Assembly: GCA_002083475.1 (NCBI GenBank)
Contig: LWDI01000004.1
Location: 1-39,171 of the forward strand
Source of the DNA: Proteobacteria bacterium SG_bin5
Lineage (GTDB): Bacteria > Pseudomonadota > Alphaproteobacteria > Sphingomonadales > Sphingomonadaceae
Direction of reading: 5' to 3'
Length of the DNA: 39,171 nucleotides
Shown: positions 1 to 8,423 of the stretch, one piece after another
How positions within the stretch are numbered: position 1 is the first letter of the stretch
Layout: every line of letters begins with the position of its first letter
Made by a program: the position numbers and the translations under genes
The notes under the pieces: model-generated
Seen by the model: the letters and a program-made list of their open reading frames with translations, nothing else
What the model was told of the DNA's origin: nothing
Databases searched by the model: none

Positions 1-122
1 TGGGCGCGGCGCGCGGTGGCCGAGGCGGCTTGGCGCGCGGCGGTCGCGGCGAGCAGCAGCGCGAGCGGCGGCGGGCGGCGCAAGGGTTCGGCGAAATCGA
101 AACTACTGGGGTTCAGGTCCAT
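1..122 (-). CDS. N-terminus of an unknown leftward gene, cut by the window edge
   Basis: An ATG at 122 reading leftward opens a frame of 40 codons that runs off the window without a stop. A purine-rich ribosome-binding site (AAGAGAAG) lies about five bases upstream. The visible peptide begins MDLNPSSFDFAEPLRRPPP and then becomes rich in Ala and Leu, which could be the start of an amphipathic or membrane segment. It is divergent from mnmA, with about 100 bases between the two starts. I do not recognise the family and too little is visible to assign a role. Support is the start signal and the open frame only. Confidence 0.45.
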   Translation of the reverse strand, partial: MDLNPSSFDFAEPLRRPPPLALLLAATAARQAASATARRA

Positions 123-222
123 GGTTCTTCTCTTGACCGCCGATCCTTAGGCGCTGGGCGTGAAGGAGCGGTAAAGCCGCGCGGCTTTGCAGAAGGGGCG
201 CGCGCGCCTATCTGCGCGAGCG

Positions 223-1326
223 ATGGACGTGGATTTTCAACTGGGCGCGCTCGCGGGGCGGCGCATCGTCGTCGCCATGTCGGGCGGGGTCGATAGTTCG
301 GTGGTGGCCGCGCTCGCCGCGCGCTCGGGCGCGGAGACGATCGGCATCACCTTGCAGCTTTACGATCATGGCGAGGCGGTGGGCCGCGCGGGGAGCTGCT
401 GCGCCGGTCGCGACATTCGCGACGCGCGCGCGGTGTGCGATCGGCTCGGCATCGCGCATTATGTGTTCGATCACGAAAGCGCGTTTCGCGAAGCGGTGAT
501 CGACGATTTCGCCGACGAATATCTCGCCGGCCGCACCCCGATTCCGTGCATCAAATGCAATATGGGGCCGAAATTCACCGATCTGCTCAGCCTGGCGCGC
601 GAACTGGGCGGCGATTGCCTCGCGACCGGCCATTACGTCCGCCGCGTGCCAGGCGCCGAGGGACCGGAACTCCACCGCGCGCTCGATCCGGCGCGCGACC
701 AGAGCTATTTCCTGTTCGCGACGACGCGCGCGCAACTCGATTATCTGCGCTTTCCGCTGGGCGGCCTGCCCAAGCCGCGCGTGCGCGAGATCGCCGCCGA
801 ACTGGGGCTGGGGGTGGCGGCCAAGCCCGACAGCCAGGACATTTGCTTCGTCCCCGATGGCGACTATGCCTCGCTCGTCAAGAAGCTGCGCCCGCACGCG
901 GCCGCGGGCGGCGAGATCGTCGATCAGGCGGGGCGCGTGCTCGGGCGGCACAAGGGGCTGATCCATTATACCGTCGGCCAGCGGCGCGGGCTCGAGATCG
1001 GCGGCACGCCCGAGCCGCTGTACGTGCTGCGGCTGGAGCCCGAGACGCAGCGCTTGGTGGTCGGCCCGCGCGCGGCGCTGGGCGTGCGCGCGGCGCGGCT
1101 CATGGGGATGAACTGGCTCGGCGGCGACGTCGCGGGGCCGCTCACCGCCAAGGTGCGCTCGCTGGCCAAGCCCGTGCCGGCGCGGCTCGAGGGCGATCGG
1201 CTGGTGTTCGAGGCGCCCGAATATGGCGTCGCGCCGGGCCAGGCGGCGGTGCTCTACGCCGGCGAGCGCGTGCTCGGCGGCGGATGGATCGCCGCGACCG
1301 AGCCGGCCGAGCTGGTGGCGGCTTGA
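223..1326 (+). CDS. mnmA: tRNA-specific 2-thiouridylase MnmA
   Basis: MnmA installs the 2-thio group on the wobble uridine (U34) of Lys, Glu and Gln tRNAs, using ATP and persulfide sulfur in the cytoplasm. The 367-residue product has the PP-loop ATP-binding motif SGGVDSS at residues 20-26. The two cysteines of the thiolation mechanism are at about 112 (in CIKCNMGPKF) and 208 (in SQDICFVPDGDY). Length and domain order match the family: PP-loop domain, then central and C-terminal beta-barrel domains. I chose the ATG at 223 because the product then starts a short way before the PP-loop. An in-frame TTG at 187 would add 12 residues, and neither start has a strong ribosome-binding site. The gene stands alone; a repeat element follows its stop. 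Confidence 0.95.
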   Translation: MDVDFQLGALAGRRIVVAMSGGVDSSVVAALAARSGAETIGITLQLYDHGEAVGRAGSCCAGRDIRDARAVCDRLGIAHYVFDHESAFREAVIDDFADEYLAGRTPIPCIKCNMGPKFTDLLSLARELGGDCLATGHYVRRVPGAEGPELHRALDPARDQSYFLFATTRAQLDYLRFPLGGLPKPRVREIAAELGLGVAAKPDSQDICFVPDGDYASLVKKLRPHAAAGGEIVDQAGRVLGRHKGLIHYTVGQRRGLEIGGTPEPLYVLRLEPETQRLVVGPRAALGVRAARLMGMNWLGGDVAGPLTAKVRSLAKPVPARLEGDRLVFEAPEYGVAPGQAAVLYAGERVLGGGWIAATEPAELVAA

Positions 1327-1338
1327 GGGCTTTGGGGT

Positions 1339-1535
1339 CACGCGGCGGCGCGGAGACGCGGAGAATGCGCTCGGCGGCGATAGCCCTCCCGCTTCGCCCT
1401 AGCGTCGCCCGGGCGAAAGCCGGGGCCTCAAGCTAGCGGGGCGCGGCATTGGCACGAGGCCCCGGCTTTCGCCGGGGCGACACCATTTGTATTTTTGCCG
1501 GAGCTCCGCGCCTCCGCGCCTCCGCGCGAACAAAA
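1339..1535. repeat. Composite repeat: REP-type hairpin doublet flanked by GGAG-rich arms
   Basis: The gap between mnmA and the next convergent gene is filled by repeats. Two inverted copies of a hairpin unit (1402-1430 and 1456-1484) share the core CGTCGCC, a GC stem, a GAAA loop and GGGGCC. They lie about 25 bases apart, head to head. Outside them are inverted arms of the pattern GCGCGGAGACGCGGAG (about 1341-1364) and CTCCGCGCCTCCGCGCGAAC (about 1504-1532). The same combination recurs at 11022-11250. It could act as a bidirectional transcription stop for the two convergent genes. Confidence 0.8.
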
Positions 1536-1576
1536 ACCTTCGTCTTCGCGGGCAGGTCCGCCTGAACCGATAACCC

Positions 1577-4500
1577 TCAAGCCGGCGCCACCCGCCCGGT
1601 GCGCTCCAGCTTGCCCCAACCCACCGACCAGCCCGCCACCGCCGATCGGATCGCGCGCAGCACCACCCAATACATCAGCTGGCGATAAGCGAAGCGCTGC
1701 GCGATCAGCAGCAGCACCGGATAGCGCGGCTCGCGTGCGTCGAGCCGGTACGCCACCCAGCCGCACAGCACGTCGATCGCGGTGAAGACCAGCCAGAAGC
1801 CCGCCATCGTCAGCACGTCGCTCTGGGTCTGCGCCCAGCCATGTTGCGCGACGCGCACGGCGGTATCGACCACCGACGTCACCAGCGCCAGATCGATCAA
1901 CGGCGAGACGGCGGCGAAGAAGATCTGGAACAGCCAGGCCTGGGGCATGCCGATGAAGGCGAGCCCGCGCGGCCGCCCGCGCGCGACCACGCCGGCGTGC
2001 TTCCACAGGCATTGCAGCGTGCCGAACGCCCAGCGATAGCGCTGCTTGGAAAGCGCGCGGAACGTCTCGGGCGCCTCGGTCCAGGCGACGGCGTCGGTAT
2101 CGTAGGCGACGCGCCAGCCCGCGCGCTGGATGGCGATCGTCAGATCCTGATCCTCGGCGAGCGTATCCTCGGGATAACCGCCCACCGCGTCGAGCGCCGC
2201 ACGGCGCCATGCCCCCACCGCGCCCGGCACCACCAGCATCGCGTCGAACCGGGCGAGCGCGCGCCGCTCCAGATTCTGCGCGGTCACATATTCCACCGCC
2301 TGCCAGCGGGTGACGAGATTGTGGCGATTGCCGACCTTGGCATTGCCCGCCACCGCCCCGATCGCGGGATCGCCGAACCAGCGCGCGAGCTTGGCGATGG
2401 TGTCGGGCTCGAACTGGGTATCGGCGTCGAGCGCGATGATCACCTCGCCGCGCGCGAGCCGCAGGGCGCGGTTGAGCGCCGAGGCCTTGCCGCCGTTGAC
2501 GAGGGTGAGCAGGGTCACGCGCGGATCGTCGCCGAAGGCGCGCCGCACGATCGCGCTGGTCTCGTCCTTCGATCCATCGTCGGCGACGATCAGCTGCAGC
2601 CCGGGATAATCGCTCGCGAGCACGCGCCGCACCGATGCTTCGATCACCCGCGCCTCGTTATAGGCCGGGATGATCACCGACAGGCTCGGGCGATGCTCGG
2701 GATCGGCGGGCGCCGCGCGGCGGGCGGTGAGCGCGAGGCCGGCGATCAGCAGCGCGCGGGCGATGCCGAAGCCGATCGCCAGGAAGAAAATCCAGCGCAG
2801 CCCGATTTCGAGCAGCGCGAGGATGATGAAAATGCCGACGTCGGCGCGCACCAGCGCCAGATCCTCGCCACGCACCGGCGGCATCACCGCGTCGGTCGAG
2901 AGCCCCGCGAGCGTCGACACCGGCACGAAGCGATAGCCCCGCGCGTGGAGCGCGTCGATGATCCGCGGCAGCGCGTCGACCGTCTGCTGGCGCTCGCCGC
3001 CGCCATCGTGGAGCAGCACGATATTCTCCGACCGCTCGGGCGTGGGATGGGTCACGAGGTCGACCGTGCGCTGCACGATCGCATCGGCGCCCGGGCGTTT
3101 CCAATCGTCGGGATCGGCGTGGAGCCCGACCACGGTATAGCCTTGCGCCTGGGCGATCAGCGCGGGGCCGAGTTCGTCGGCGGTGCTCGGCTCGGCGTCG
3201 CCGAAATAGGGCGCGCGGAACAGCCTGGTCGAACGGCCGACATAGGCCTGGATCAGCCGCTGGGTCGCGTTCATCTCGATCCGGCTGCCGCCATCGCTTT
3301 CGAGCGCGAGATTGGGGTGGGTATAAGTATGGTTGCCGAGTTCGTTGCCCTCGGCGACGATGCGGCGCAGCAGCCCGGGATTTTCGAGCGCGTTCTCGCC
3401 CACCACGAAGAAAGTCGCGGGGACGTGCTTGGCTTGGAGGATGTCGAGGATCTTGGGCGTCCAATGCGCGTCGGGGCCGTCGTCGAAAGTGAGCGCGACG
3501 AGCTTGTCGCGCGCGCCGGTGCGCTCGACCACATAGGGCGTCGGCAGCCGCACATAATCCTCGTCGCGGATCAGCCCGCGCGCATCGAAGCGCAGCTGGC
3601 GGCTGCCCGCCTGGGGCGTGGCGGTGATCCGCAAAATCTCGCCCGGCCCCTCGATATCGGTGTTGGTGAGTTCCTTGATCTGGCGGAGATCGGGCGGCGT
3701 GCCTTGGCGGAAATTCTTGAGCACGCGCCAGAAATCGGGGTCTTCGCTCCCCAGCCGCCACAGCGCGACCCCGCTCACCCCCATCGCCCGCACCGCGCGC
3801 AACTGGTTCCAGGCGGTCGCGGCATCGAGCAGCCACACGTCATGGTGGCGGCCCTGCTCGTCCTCGTAGCCGAAGCCGGGGTTGCCGCTCGCCTTGTCGA
3901 AGACGATCTTGCCGCCGCTGTCATGCGCGTCGAGCCAGGCTTCCTCGATCGATTCGGCTTCGGCCGTGCCGCCCTTGGGCCAATCATAAGCATAGGAGCC
4001 GACCGCGACGATCAGCTTGCCCGCGCCGATCCGCGCGACCGCCTGGCGCACTTGCTCGACGAACCAGGGCTGCGAGGCGATCGGCCCCGGCGTGCCCGTC
4101 TGCCAATGTTCGTCATAATTCATCAGGATCACGCGATCGGCGACGCGCTCGAAATCCTCGAGCTTCCAATCGGGATCGCCCGCCGGCACCGTGACCGCGA
4201 CGAGCTGGCGCCCGGCGGGGAGCAACGCGCGCGTCTCGGTGATCAACCGCCGATAATCGCCGAGCGCCGAGGGCGGGAGCGATTCGAGATCGAAGACGAT
4301 GCCCTGCCCGCGTTGCGCGACGATCGCGGCGGCGAGCGCCTGGGCGAGCCGGTGGCGCTGCGGCGCCTGGGCGAGCAGGCGCGCGGCGCCAGCGCCGTCC
4401 CACGCGCCGTCCGCGGCGTTTTGCACCATCGGCAGCAGCACCGGGCGGCGCGCCGCACCCGCCAGGATGCGCGCGAGCCGGGGGTCTTGCACTTGGGTCA

Positions 4501-4897
4501 GCAATTGCTTGCCGCCGGTGATGCTGAGCGTCGCCGGGGCGAGCCAATCGAGCTCACCCAGATGCGCCTGGAGCGAGGACGCGCTCGACGGGTCCCAGGG
4601 CACGTAAAAGCCCAGGTTGATCGCCGCGCCGGTCGCCGGATGGTCGCGCCGGGGCAGCCAGCCCATCCCGCGCGCGTCCGAGCGCAGCCGCGCGCCGACT
4701 CGGTTGAGCTGCTTGCTCAACGGCGCCGCCTGCAACCGCTCGAACCCCAGCGGCAGCTCGGCCTGCGCCGAGACTTGGATCAGCGTGAAGGCGAAGAACA
4801 AGGCGGCGCCCAGCACGAGCAGCGCCAGCGCCGCGAGCGCGCGTTGCGACCAGCGTTTGCGGCCGCCGCTGGGATCGAAGAACACGGGCTTGGTCAT
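1577..4897 (-). CDS. Membrane GH18-like / polysaccharide deacetylase / family 2 glycosyltransferase fusion
   Basis: One 1106-residue protein carries three carbohydrate-active domains. After a short basic N-terminus there is a membrane segment (about 20-41). A glycoside hydrolase 18-like domain follows at about 90-395, with FDLE at 202-205 matching the end of the DxxDxDxE catalytic motif. A NodB-type deacetylase spans about 465-665, with TFDDGPD near 470 and HTYTH at 523-527. A hydrophobic stretch (about 685-725) leads to a GT2 domain (about 735-965) with DDGS, DAD at 824-826, EDQD and the processive motif QRYRW at 952-956. Further membrane segments end the protein. The likely topology puts GH18 and NodB in the periplasm and GT2 in the cytoplasm. 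By analogy with PgaC and PgaB it may make, export and partly deacetylate or trim a GlcNAc-type polymer; this is inference. The site TAGGAGCAAG precedes the ATG. It diverges from the response-regulator gene. Confidence 0.9.
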   Translation of the reverse strand: MTKPVFFDPSGGRKRWSQRALAALALLVLGAALFFAFTLIQVSAQAELPLGFERLQAAPLSKQLNRVGARLRSDARGMGWLPRRDHPATGAAINLGFYVPWDPSSASSLQAHLGELDWLAPATLSITGGKQLLTQVQDPRLARILAGAARRPVLLPMVQNAADGAWDGAGAARLLAQAPQRHRLAQALAAAIVAQRGQGIVFDLESLPPSALGDYRRLITETRALLPAGRQLVAVTVPAGDPDWKLEDFERVADRVILMNYDEHWQTGTPGPIASQPWFVEQVRQAVARIGAGKLIVAVGSYAYDWPKGGTAEAESIEEAWLDAHDSGGKIVFDKASGNPGFGYEDEQGRHHDVWLLDAATAWNQLRAVRAMGVSGVALWRLGSEDPDFWRVLKNFRQGTPPDLRQIKELTNTDIEGPGEILRITATPQAGSRQLRFDARGLIRDEDYVRLPTPYVVERTGARDKLVALTFDDGPDAHWTPKILDILQAKHVPATFFVVGENALENPGLLRRIVAEGNELGNHTYTHPNLALESDGGSRIEMNATQRLIQAYVGRSTRLFRAPYFGDAEPSTADELGPALIAQAQGYTVVGLHADPDDWKRPGADAIVQRTVDLVTHPTPERSENIVLLHDGGGERQQTVDALPRIIDALHARGYRFVPVSTLAGLSTDAVMPPVRGEDLALVRADVGIFIILALLEIGLRWIFFLAIGFGIARALLIAGLALTARRAAPADPEHRPSLSVIIPAYNEARVIEASVRRVLASDYPGLQLIVADDGSKDETSAIVRRAFGDDPRVTLLTLVNGGKASALNRALRLARGEVIIALDADTQFEPDTIAKLARWFGDPAIGAVAGNAKVGNRHNLVTRWQAVEYVTAQNLERRALARFDAMLVVPGAVGAWRRAALDAVGGYPEDTLAEDQDLTIAIQRAGWRVAYDTDAVAWTEAPETFRALSKQRYRWAFGTLQCLWKHAGVVARGRPRGLAFIGMPQAWLFQIFFAAVSPLIDLALVTSVVDTAVRVAQHGWAQTQSDVLTMAGFWLVFTAIDVLCGWVAYRLDAREPRYPVLLLIAQRFAYRQLMYWVVLRAIRSAVAGWSVGWGKLERTGRVAPA

Positions 4898-5048
4898 CTT
4901 GCTCCTACCGGCCCGCGACGGGCGACGCCACCACGTCTGCCCCTAGCGCGCGGGGCGTTGCCCACGGGTGGCACCTAGCTTACCGTTTTGTCATTTCGCG
5001 CCCGCCGCGCCCGCGCTAAGGCGCGCCGCGCGCAAGAGGATTTCCCTG

Positions 5049-5735
5049 GTGACCGGCAAGATTCTGCTGATCGAAGACGATGACGCGACCGCCGCTTATG
5101 TCGCCAAGGGCTTGGGCGAGGCCGGCTTCACCGTCGATCGGGCGACCAACGGCCGCGACGGGCTGTTCCTGGCGAGCGACGGCAGTTTCGATGCGATCGT
5201 GCTCGATCGGATGCTGCCGGGGATGGAAGGCATGGCGGTGCTCGGCGCATTGCGCGCCGCGGGCATCGCGACGCCGGTGCTGATTCTCTCGGCGCTCGCC
5301 ACGCCCGAGGATCGCGTGCGCGGGCTCACCTCGGGCGCGGACGATTATCTCGTCAAGCCCTTCACTTTCGCCGAGCTGCTCGCGCGGCTGAACCTGCTGC
5401 TGCGCCGCGCCGGGGGCAGCGGCCCCGCCCCCGTCACCAAGCTCGCGGTCGGCGAGCTCGAAATGGATTTGCTCGCGCGCAAGGTGCGGCGGGCGGGGCG
5501 CGCGATCGATCTCCAGCCGCGCGAGTTCCGCTTGCTCGAATATCTGATGCGCCATGCCGAGCAAGTCGTCACCCGCACGATGCTGCTCGAAGGCGTGTGG
5601 GATTATCATTTCGATCCGGGTACCAACGTGATCGACGTGCATATCAGCCGGCTGAGCAAGAAGATCGACGAGGGCGCGCGGCCGATGCTCCACACGGTGC
5701 GCGGCGCCGGCTATCGGTTGAGCATGGAGAGCTGA
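5049..5735 (+). CDS. OmpR-family response regulator
   Basis: This is a DNA-binding response regulator of 228 residues. The receiver domain (about 3-115) has the acidic pocket EDDD near residue 9, the phospho-acceptor Asp 53 (in IVLDRMLPG) and the conserved Lys 103 (in YLVKPF). A winged-helix domain (about 128-225) ends in HTVRGAGYRL, typical of OmpR/PhoB. I chose the GTG at 5049 because the protein then begins directly at the receiver fold (TGKILLIEDD). AGAGGA lies eight bases upstream, whereas the in-frame ATG at 4968 would add a 27-residue basic tail. It is followed immediately by its likely partner kinase. The target genes are not shown by the sequence; the divergent polysaccharide gene is one candidate. 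Confidence 0.95.
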   Translation: MTGKILLIEDDDATAAYVAKGLGEAGFTVDRATNGRDGLFLASDGSFDAIVLDRMLPGMEGMAVLGALRAAGIATPVLILSALATPEDRVRGLTSGADDYLVKPFTFAELLARLNLLLRRAGGSGPAPVTKLAVGELEMDLLARKVRRAGRAIDLQPREFRLLEYLMRHAEQVVTRTMLLEGVWDYHFDPGTNVIDVHISRLSKKIDEGARPMLHTVRGAGYRLSMES

Positions 5736-5736
5736 G

Positions 5737-7098
5737 CTGAGCTGGTTCCGCTCGCGCATCGCGCGTTTCGTCTTGCTCGCCTTCGGCTTTCAGCTCGCCG
5801 TGTTCGGCGGGGTGCTGCTGTTCGTCTGGCAGGCGAGCGACGCGGCGATCCGCGCCGATCAGCGCGAGCGCGTCGACGGGTTGCGCCGCGAGCTGATGAC
5901 GCATTTCTTCGACGGCGGCATGCCCGCCTTGATCCGGGCGGTGGCGGATCACAGCCGCCCGACCGGCACGCCGCGCGACCGCGCGCTGCTGTTGCTGCTC
6001 GGCGCCGACGGGCGGCGGCTCGCGGGCAATCTGCCCGCCTGGCCCGCGCGCGTGCCGATGCGCACGCGCTGGCAAGTGGTGACGCTGCCGGGGTTGAACG
6101 GCGGCGAGCCGCTCGGCGTGACGAGTTGGGAGATTCCGCGCGGGCGGCTGCTGATCGCGCGCTCGGTCGCGGCGAGCGCGGCGCTCGCGCTCACCACCGA
6201 GGAAGCGGCGGCGACGGGGCTGGTGATCGGGCTGCTGCTCGCGCTCGCCAGCGCGCTCATCCTCGGGCGGCTGCTCGCCGGGCAGATCGAGGCGATGGTG
6301 GCGACCGCGGGCGAGGTCGCCGACGGGCGGCTCGCGAGCCGGGTGCCGACCGACGCGAGCGGCGACGCCTTCGATCGGCTGGGGCAAGCGATCAACGCGA
6401 TGCTCGATCGGATCGAGCGGCTCGTCTCGCAATTGCGGATGATGACCGATGGCCTCGCGCATGATTTTCGCGCCCCCGTCACCCGGCTGCGCGCGGTGGT
6501 CGATCAGGCGGCGGCGAGCACCCATGATCCGACCGCCCGCGCCGCGCTCGACCGGGCGATGGCGGAGGCCGACCAGCTGCTCGCGATGCTTTCGACCGCG
6601 CTCCTCATCAGCCGCGCCGAGGCCGGGATCGGGCGCGATCAATTCGCCCCGGTCGATCTGGTCGAACTGCTCGACGATCTCGCCGAGGTTTACGGCCCGC
6701 TCGCCGAGGAACGCGGCTTCGCGATCCGGGTGCGCGCGCCGGCGCGGATCACGGCGCGGCTCCACCGCCAGCTGCTGCTCCAGGCGCTGGGCAATTTGAT
6801 CGAGAATGCGACGCTTTATGCCGAGGGCGGCGGCACGATCGAGCTCGGCGCGGCGGCGCTGGCGGGCGGCGCGCGGCTGTGGGTCGCCGATGACGGCCCG
6901 GACATCCCGCCCGAGGCGCGCGGCAAGGCGCTGCAACGCTTCGGCCGGCTCGATCCGGCGCGACGCCCGGGGGGTTCGGGCTTAGGGCTTTCCCTAGTGG
7001 AAGCCGTCGCGCATTTGCACGAAGGAAGCTTGGCGCTCGAGGACAATGGCCCGGGGCTGAAAGCGGTGTTGACGATCGGCGCCGCCGCGCCCGGCTGA
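5737..7098 (+). CDS. Sensor histidine kinase, partner of the upstream regulator; probable CTG start
   Basis: This is a membrane sensor kinase of about 453 residues. It has an N-terminal membrane segment, a periplasmic region of roughly 120 residues, a second membrane segment with a HAMP linker, a dimerisation domain with phospho-accepting His 242 (motif AHDFRAPVTRLR), and an ATPase domain with LIENATLYAEGG, DDGPDIP and GLGLSLVEAVAH. No ATG, GTG or TTG exists in frame between the upstream stop (5719-5721) and a TTG at 5773. The CTG at 5737 lies one base after the regulator's stop, has GGAGAG six bases upstream, and restores the basic N-terminus MSWFRSRIARF before the first membrane segment. 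I therefore prefer CTG; the TTG start would give 442 residues. The pair is clearly one operon. Confidence 0.9.
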   Translation: MSWFRSRIARFVLLAFGFQLAVFGGVLLFVWQASDAAIRADQRERVDGLRRELMTHFFDGGMPALIRAVADHSRPTGTPRDRALLLLLGADGRRLAGNLPAWPARVPMRTRWQVVTLPGLNGGEPLGVTSWEIPRGRLLIARSVAASAALALTTEEAAATGLVIGLLLALASALILGRLLAGQIEAMVATAGEVADGRLASRVPTDASGDAFDRLGQAINAMLDRIERLVSQLRMMTDGLAHDFRAPVTRLRAVVDQAAASTHDPTARAALDRAMAEADQLLAMLSTALLISRAEAGIGRDQFAPVDLVELLDDLAEVYGPLAEERGFAIRVRAPARITARLHRQLLLQALGNLIENATLYAEGGGTIELGAAALAGGARLWVADDGPDIPPEARGKALQRFGRLDPARRPGGSGLGLSLVEAVAHLHEGSLALEDNGPGLKAVLTIGAAAPG

Positions 7099-7163
7099 GG
7101 CCTAGGGAGAAGCGCCTGGCGGGAGAGCGCGCCGATCGGGGCGGCGCGAGCGGGGAAAATGCG

Positions 7164-7254
7164 TGGCGCCGGCCATGGGGGGAATGGCCGGCGCCAGGAT
7201 CGTGCGAAGGGCGGCGTCCGGACCAGGGGGGGAGCTACCAGACGCCGCCGCACG
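7164..7254. other. Two strong consecutive hairpins between convergent genes
   Basis: A perfect 13-base-pair stem (7164-7176 with 7184-7196, seven-base loop) is followed by a second stem. The second pairs GGCGGCGTC at 7210-7218 with 7241-7249 and continues outward through CGTGC at 7201-7205 with 7250-7254. Neither is followed by a run of T. They lie between the kinase (ends 7098) and the leftward glycosyltransferase (ends 7380). They may be a bidirectional terminator or a structured RNA. The rest of the 280-base gap shows no gene; a small GATCGA/TCGATC hairpin near 7353-7370 lies just beyond the glycosyltransferase stop. Confidence 0.5.
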
Positions 7255-7379
7255 AAGTCGCCGGCAGGGGGCAGTTTCCAGCGACCCCAACAAAATAAGC
7301 GCGCGCGCCTGGTCTTTTAGTGGGGGCGGGGTGAAATTTCGTTCATGAATTCGATCGAGAAAATCGATCAACCCGGCGC

Positions 7380-8423
7380 TTACCTGCCGACCCAGCGCCG
7401 CGCCGCCCCCACCAGCCGCGCATGGACGAGCGCGTCGAGCCCGGCATAGCCGAGCCCCAGATGATCGGGACGCACCGCGAGCACATCGGCGAGCCGCAGC
7501 CGCCCCGCGCGCAGTCCCGAACGCCCGATCTGCGCCCACAGCCGCGCGGTCTGCCAGCGGATCAGCGCGCGGTCTTCGGCGCTCGGCGCCGCCTGGGCGA
7601 GGAACGCCGCCTGGAGCGTCGCGAGCAGGTCCCCCAGCCGCGCGAGCGTCGCGCGATCGGGCACGGGTGCGCCCAGCATCACGTGGCGCACCAGCAGCCC
7701 CGCCCCCGCCGCCGCCGCCTGCCCGAGCAGCGCCGCATGGCGTTCGGCGAGCACCCGCGTGGCGCTCGCCTGCATCGTGTCGGTATAGCGCTGCGAGGCG
7801 CCCCCGGCGTGGCGGCGATAATGGAGCAGCGGCGTGTCGAGCCGCGCGATCCGGCCATGAGCGCTCAGCCGGTGATAGAGATCGAAATCCTCGGCATAGA
7901 GAATTTCGGGCCGGGTGAAAGGATCGAGCCGCCGGGCGACGTCGCCGCGGATCATCACGCTCGACCAGACGAGCGGGTTGCACACGCAGAGCATCCATTC
8001 GACCAGCGCCGGGGTCGTCACCGCCGGCAGCGGCGAGGGCGAGAGCGCGCCATCTTCGAGCACATCGGCGGCGGCGGCGACCAGCACGACGCGCGGGTTC
8101 GCCTCCAGATACGCCAGCTGCGCCGCGAGCCGATCGGGCGCGCACAGATCGTCTTGATCGAGCGCGGCGATATAGCGCCCGCGCGCGTGCGCCAGCGCCA
8201 GGTTGCGGGTGTATACCGGGCCTTGATTGGTCTCGGCCTCGATCACGCGAAAGCGCGGATCGTCGATCGCGCGCAGCACGTCGCGGGTCGAGTCGGTCGA
8301 TCGATCGTCCACGATCACCGCTTCGAAATCGGCGAGGCTTTGCGCCTTCAAACTCTCGATCGTCGCGCCGATCAGCGCCGCGCCATTATAGGCGGCGATG
8401 ATGACGCTAACCGCCGGGCTCAC
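7380..8423 (-). CDS. Family 2 glycosyltransferase
   Basis: This 347-residue protein transfers a sugar from a nucleotide-sugar donor; the acceptor is unknown. The GT-A fold starts at once with VSVIIAAYNGAALI. It continues with VDDRSTDSTRD and the metal-binding region AALDQDDLCAPDRL near residue 90, and has EDFDLYHRL as the likely acceptor-site motif. The C-terminal third is Ala-rich and helical, with no clear membrane segment, so it is probably cytoplasmic or peripheral. The GTG start (8423) overlaps the TGA of the upstream aminotransferase-flavoprotein gene by four bases (GTGA). The two are almost certainly translated from one mRNA and should act in one pathway. Confidence 0.9.
   Translation of the reverse strand: MSPAVSVIIAAYNGAALIGATIESLKAQSLADFEAVIVDDRSTDSTRDVLRAIDDPRFRVIEAETNQGPVYTRNLALAHARGRYIAALDQDDLCAPDRLAAQLAYLEANPRVVLVAAAADVLEDGALSPSPLPAVTTPALVEWMLCVCNPLVWSSVMIRGDVARRLDPFTRPEILYAEDFDLYHRLSAHGRIARLDTPLLHYRRHAGGASQRYTDTMQASATRVLAERHAALLGQAAAAGAGLLVRHVMLGAPVPDRATLARLGDLLATLQAAFLAQAAPSAEDRALIRWQTARLWAQIGRSGLRAGRLRLADVLAVRPDHLGLGYAGLDALVHARLVGAARRWVGR

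Noticed and set aside
30..296. An 88-codon plus-strand frame at the left edge.
   Set aside because: It overlaps both the leftward gene start and the mnmA start, and is Arg/Gly-rich low-complexity sequence without a good start signal.
1841..4978. A 1045-codon open frame on the plus strand opposite the polysaccharide fusion gene.
   Set aside because: It is antisense to a gene with three recognisable domains, is full of Arg, His and Asp from reversed codons, and has no family motif. High GC makes such open antisense frames common.
7163..7348. A 61-codon plus-strand frame in the kinase-glycosyltransferase gap.
   Set aside because: It runs through both strong hairpins, lacks a ribosome-binding site and resembles no protein family.
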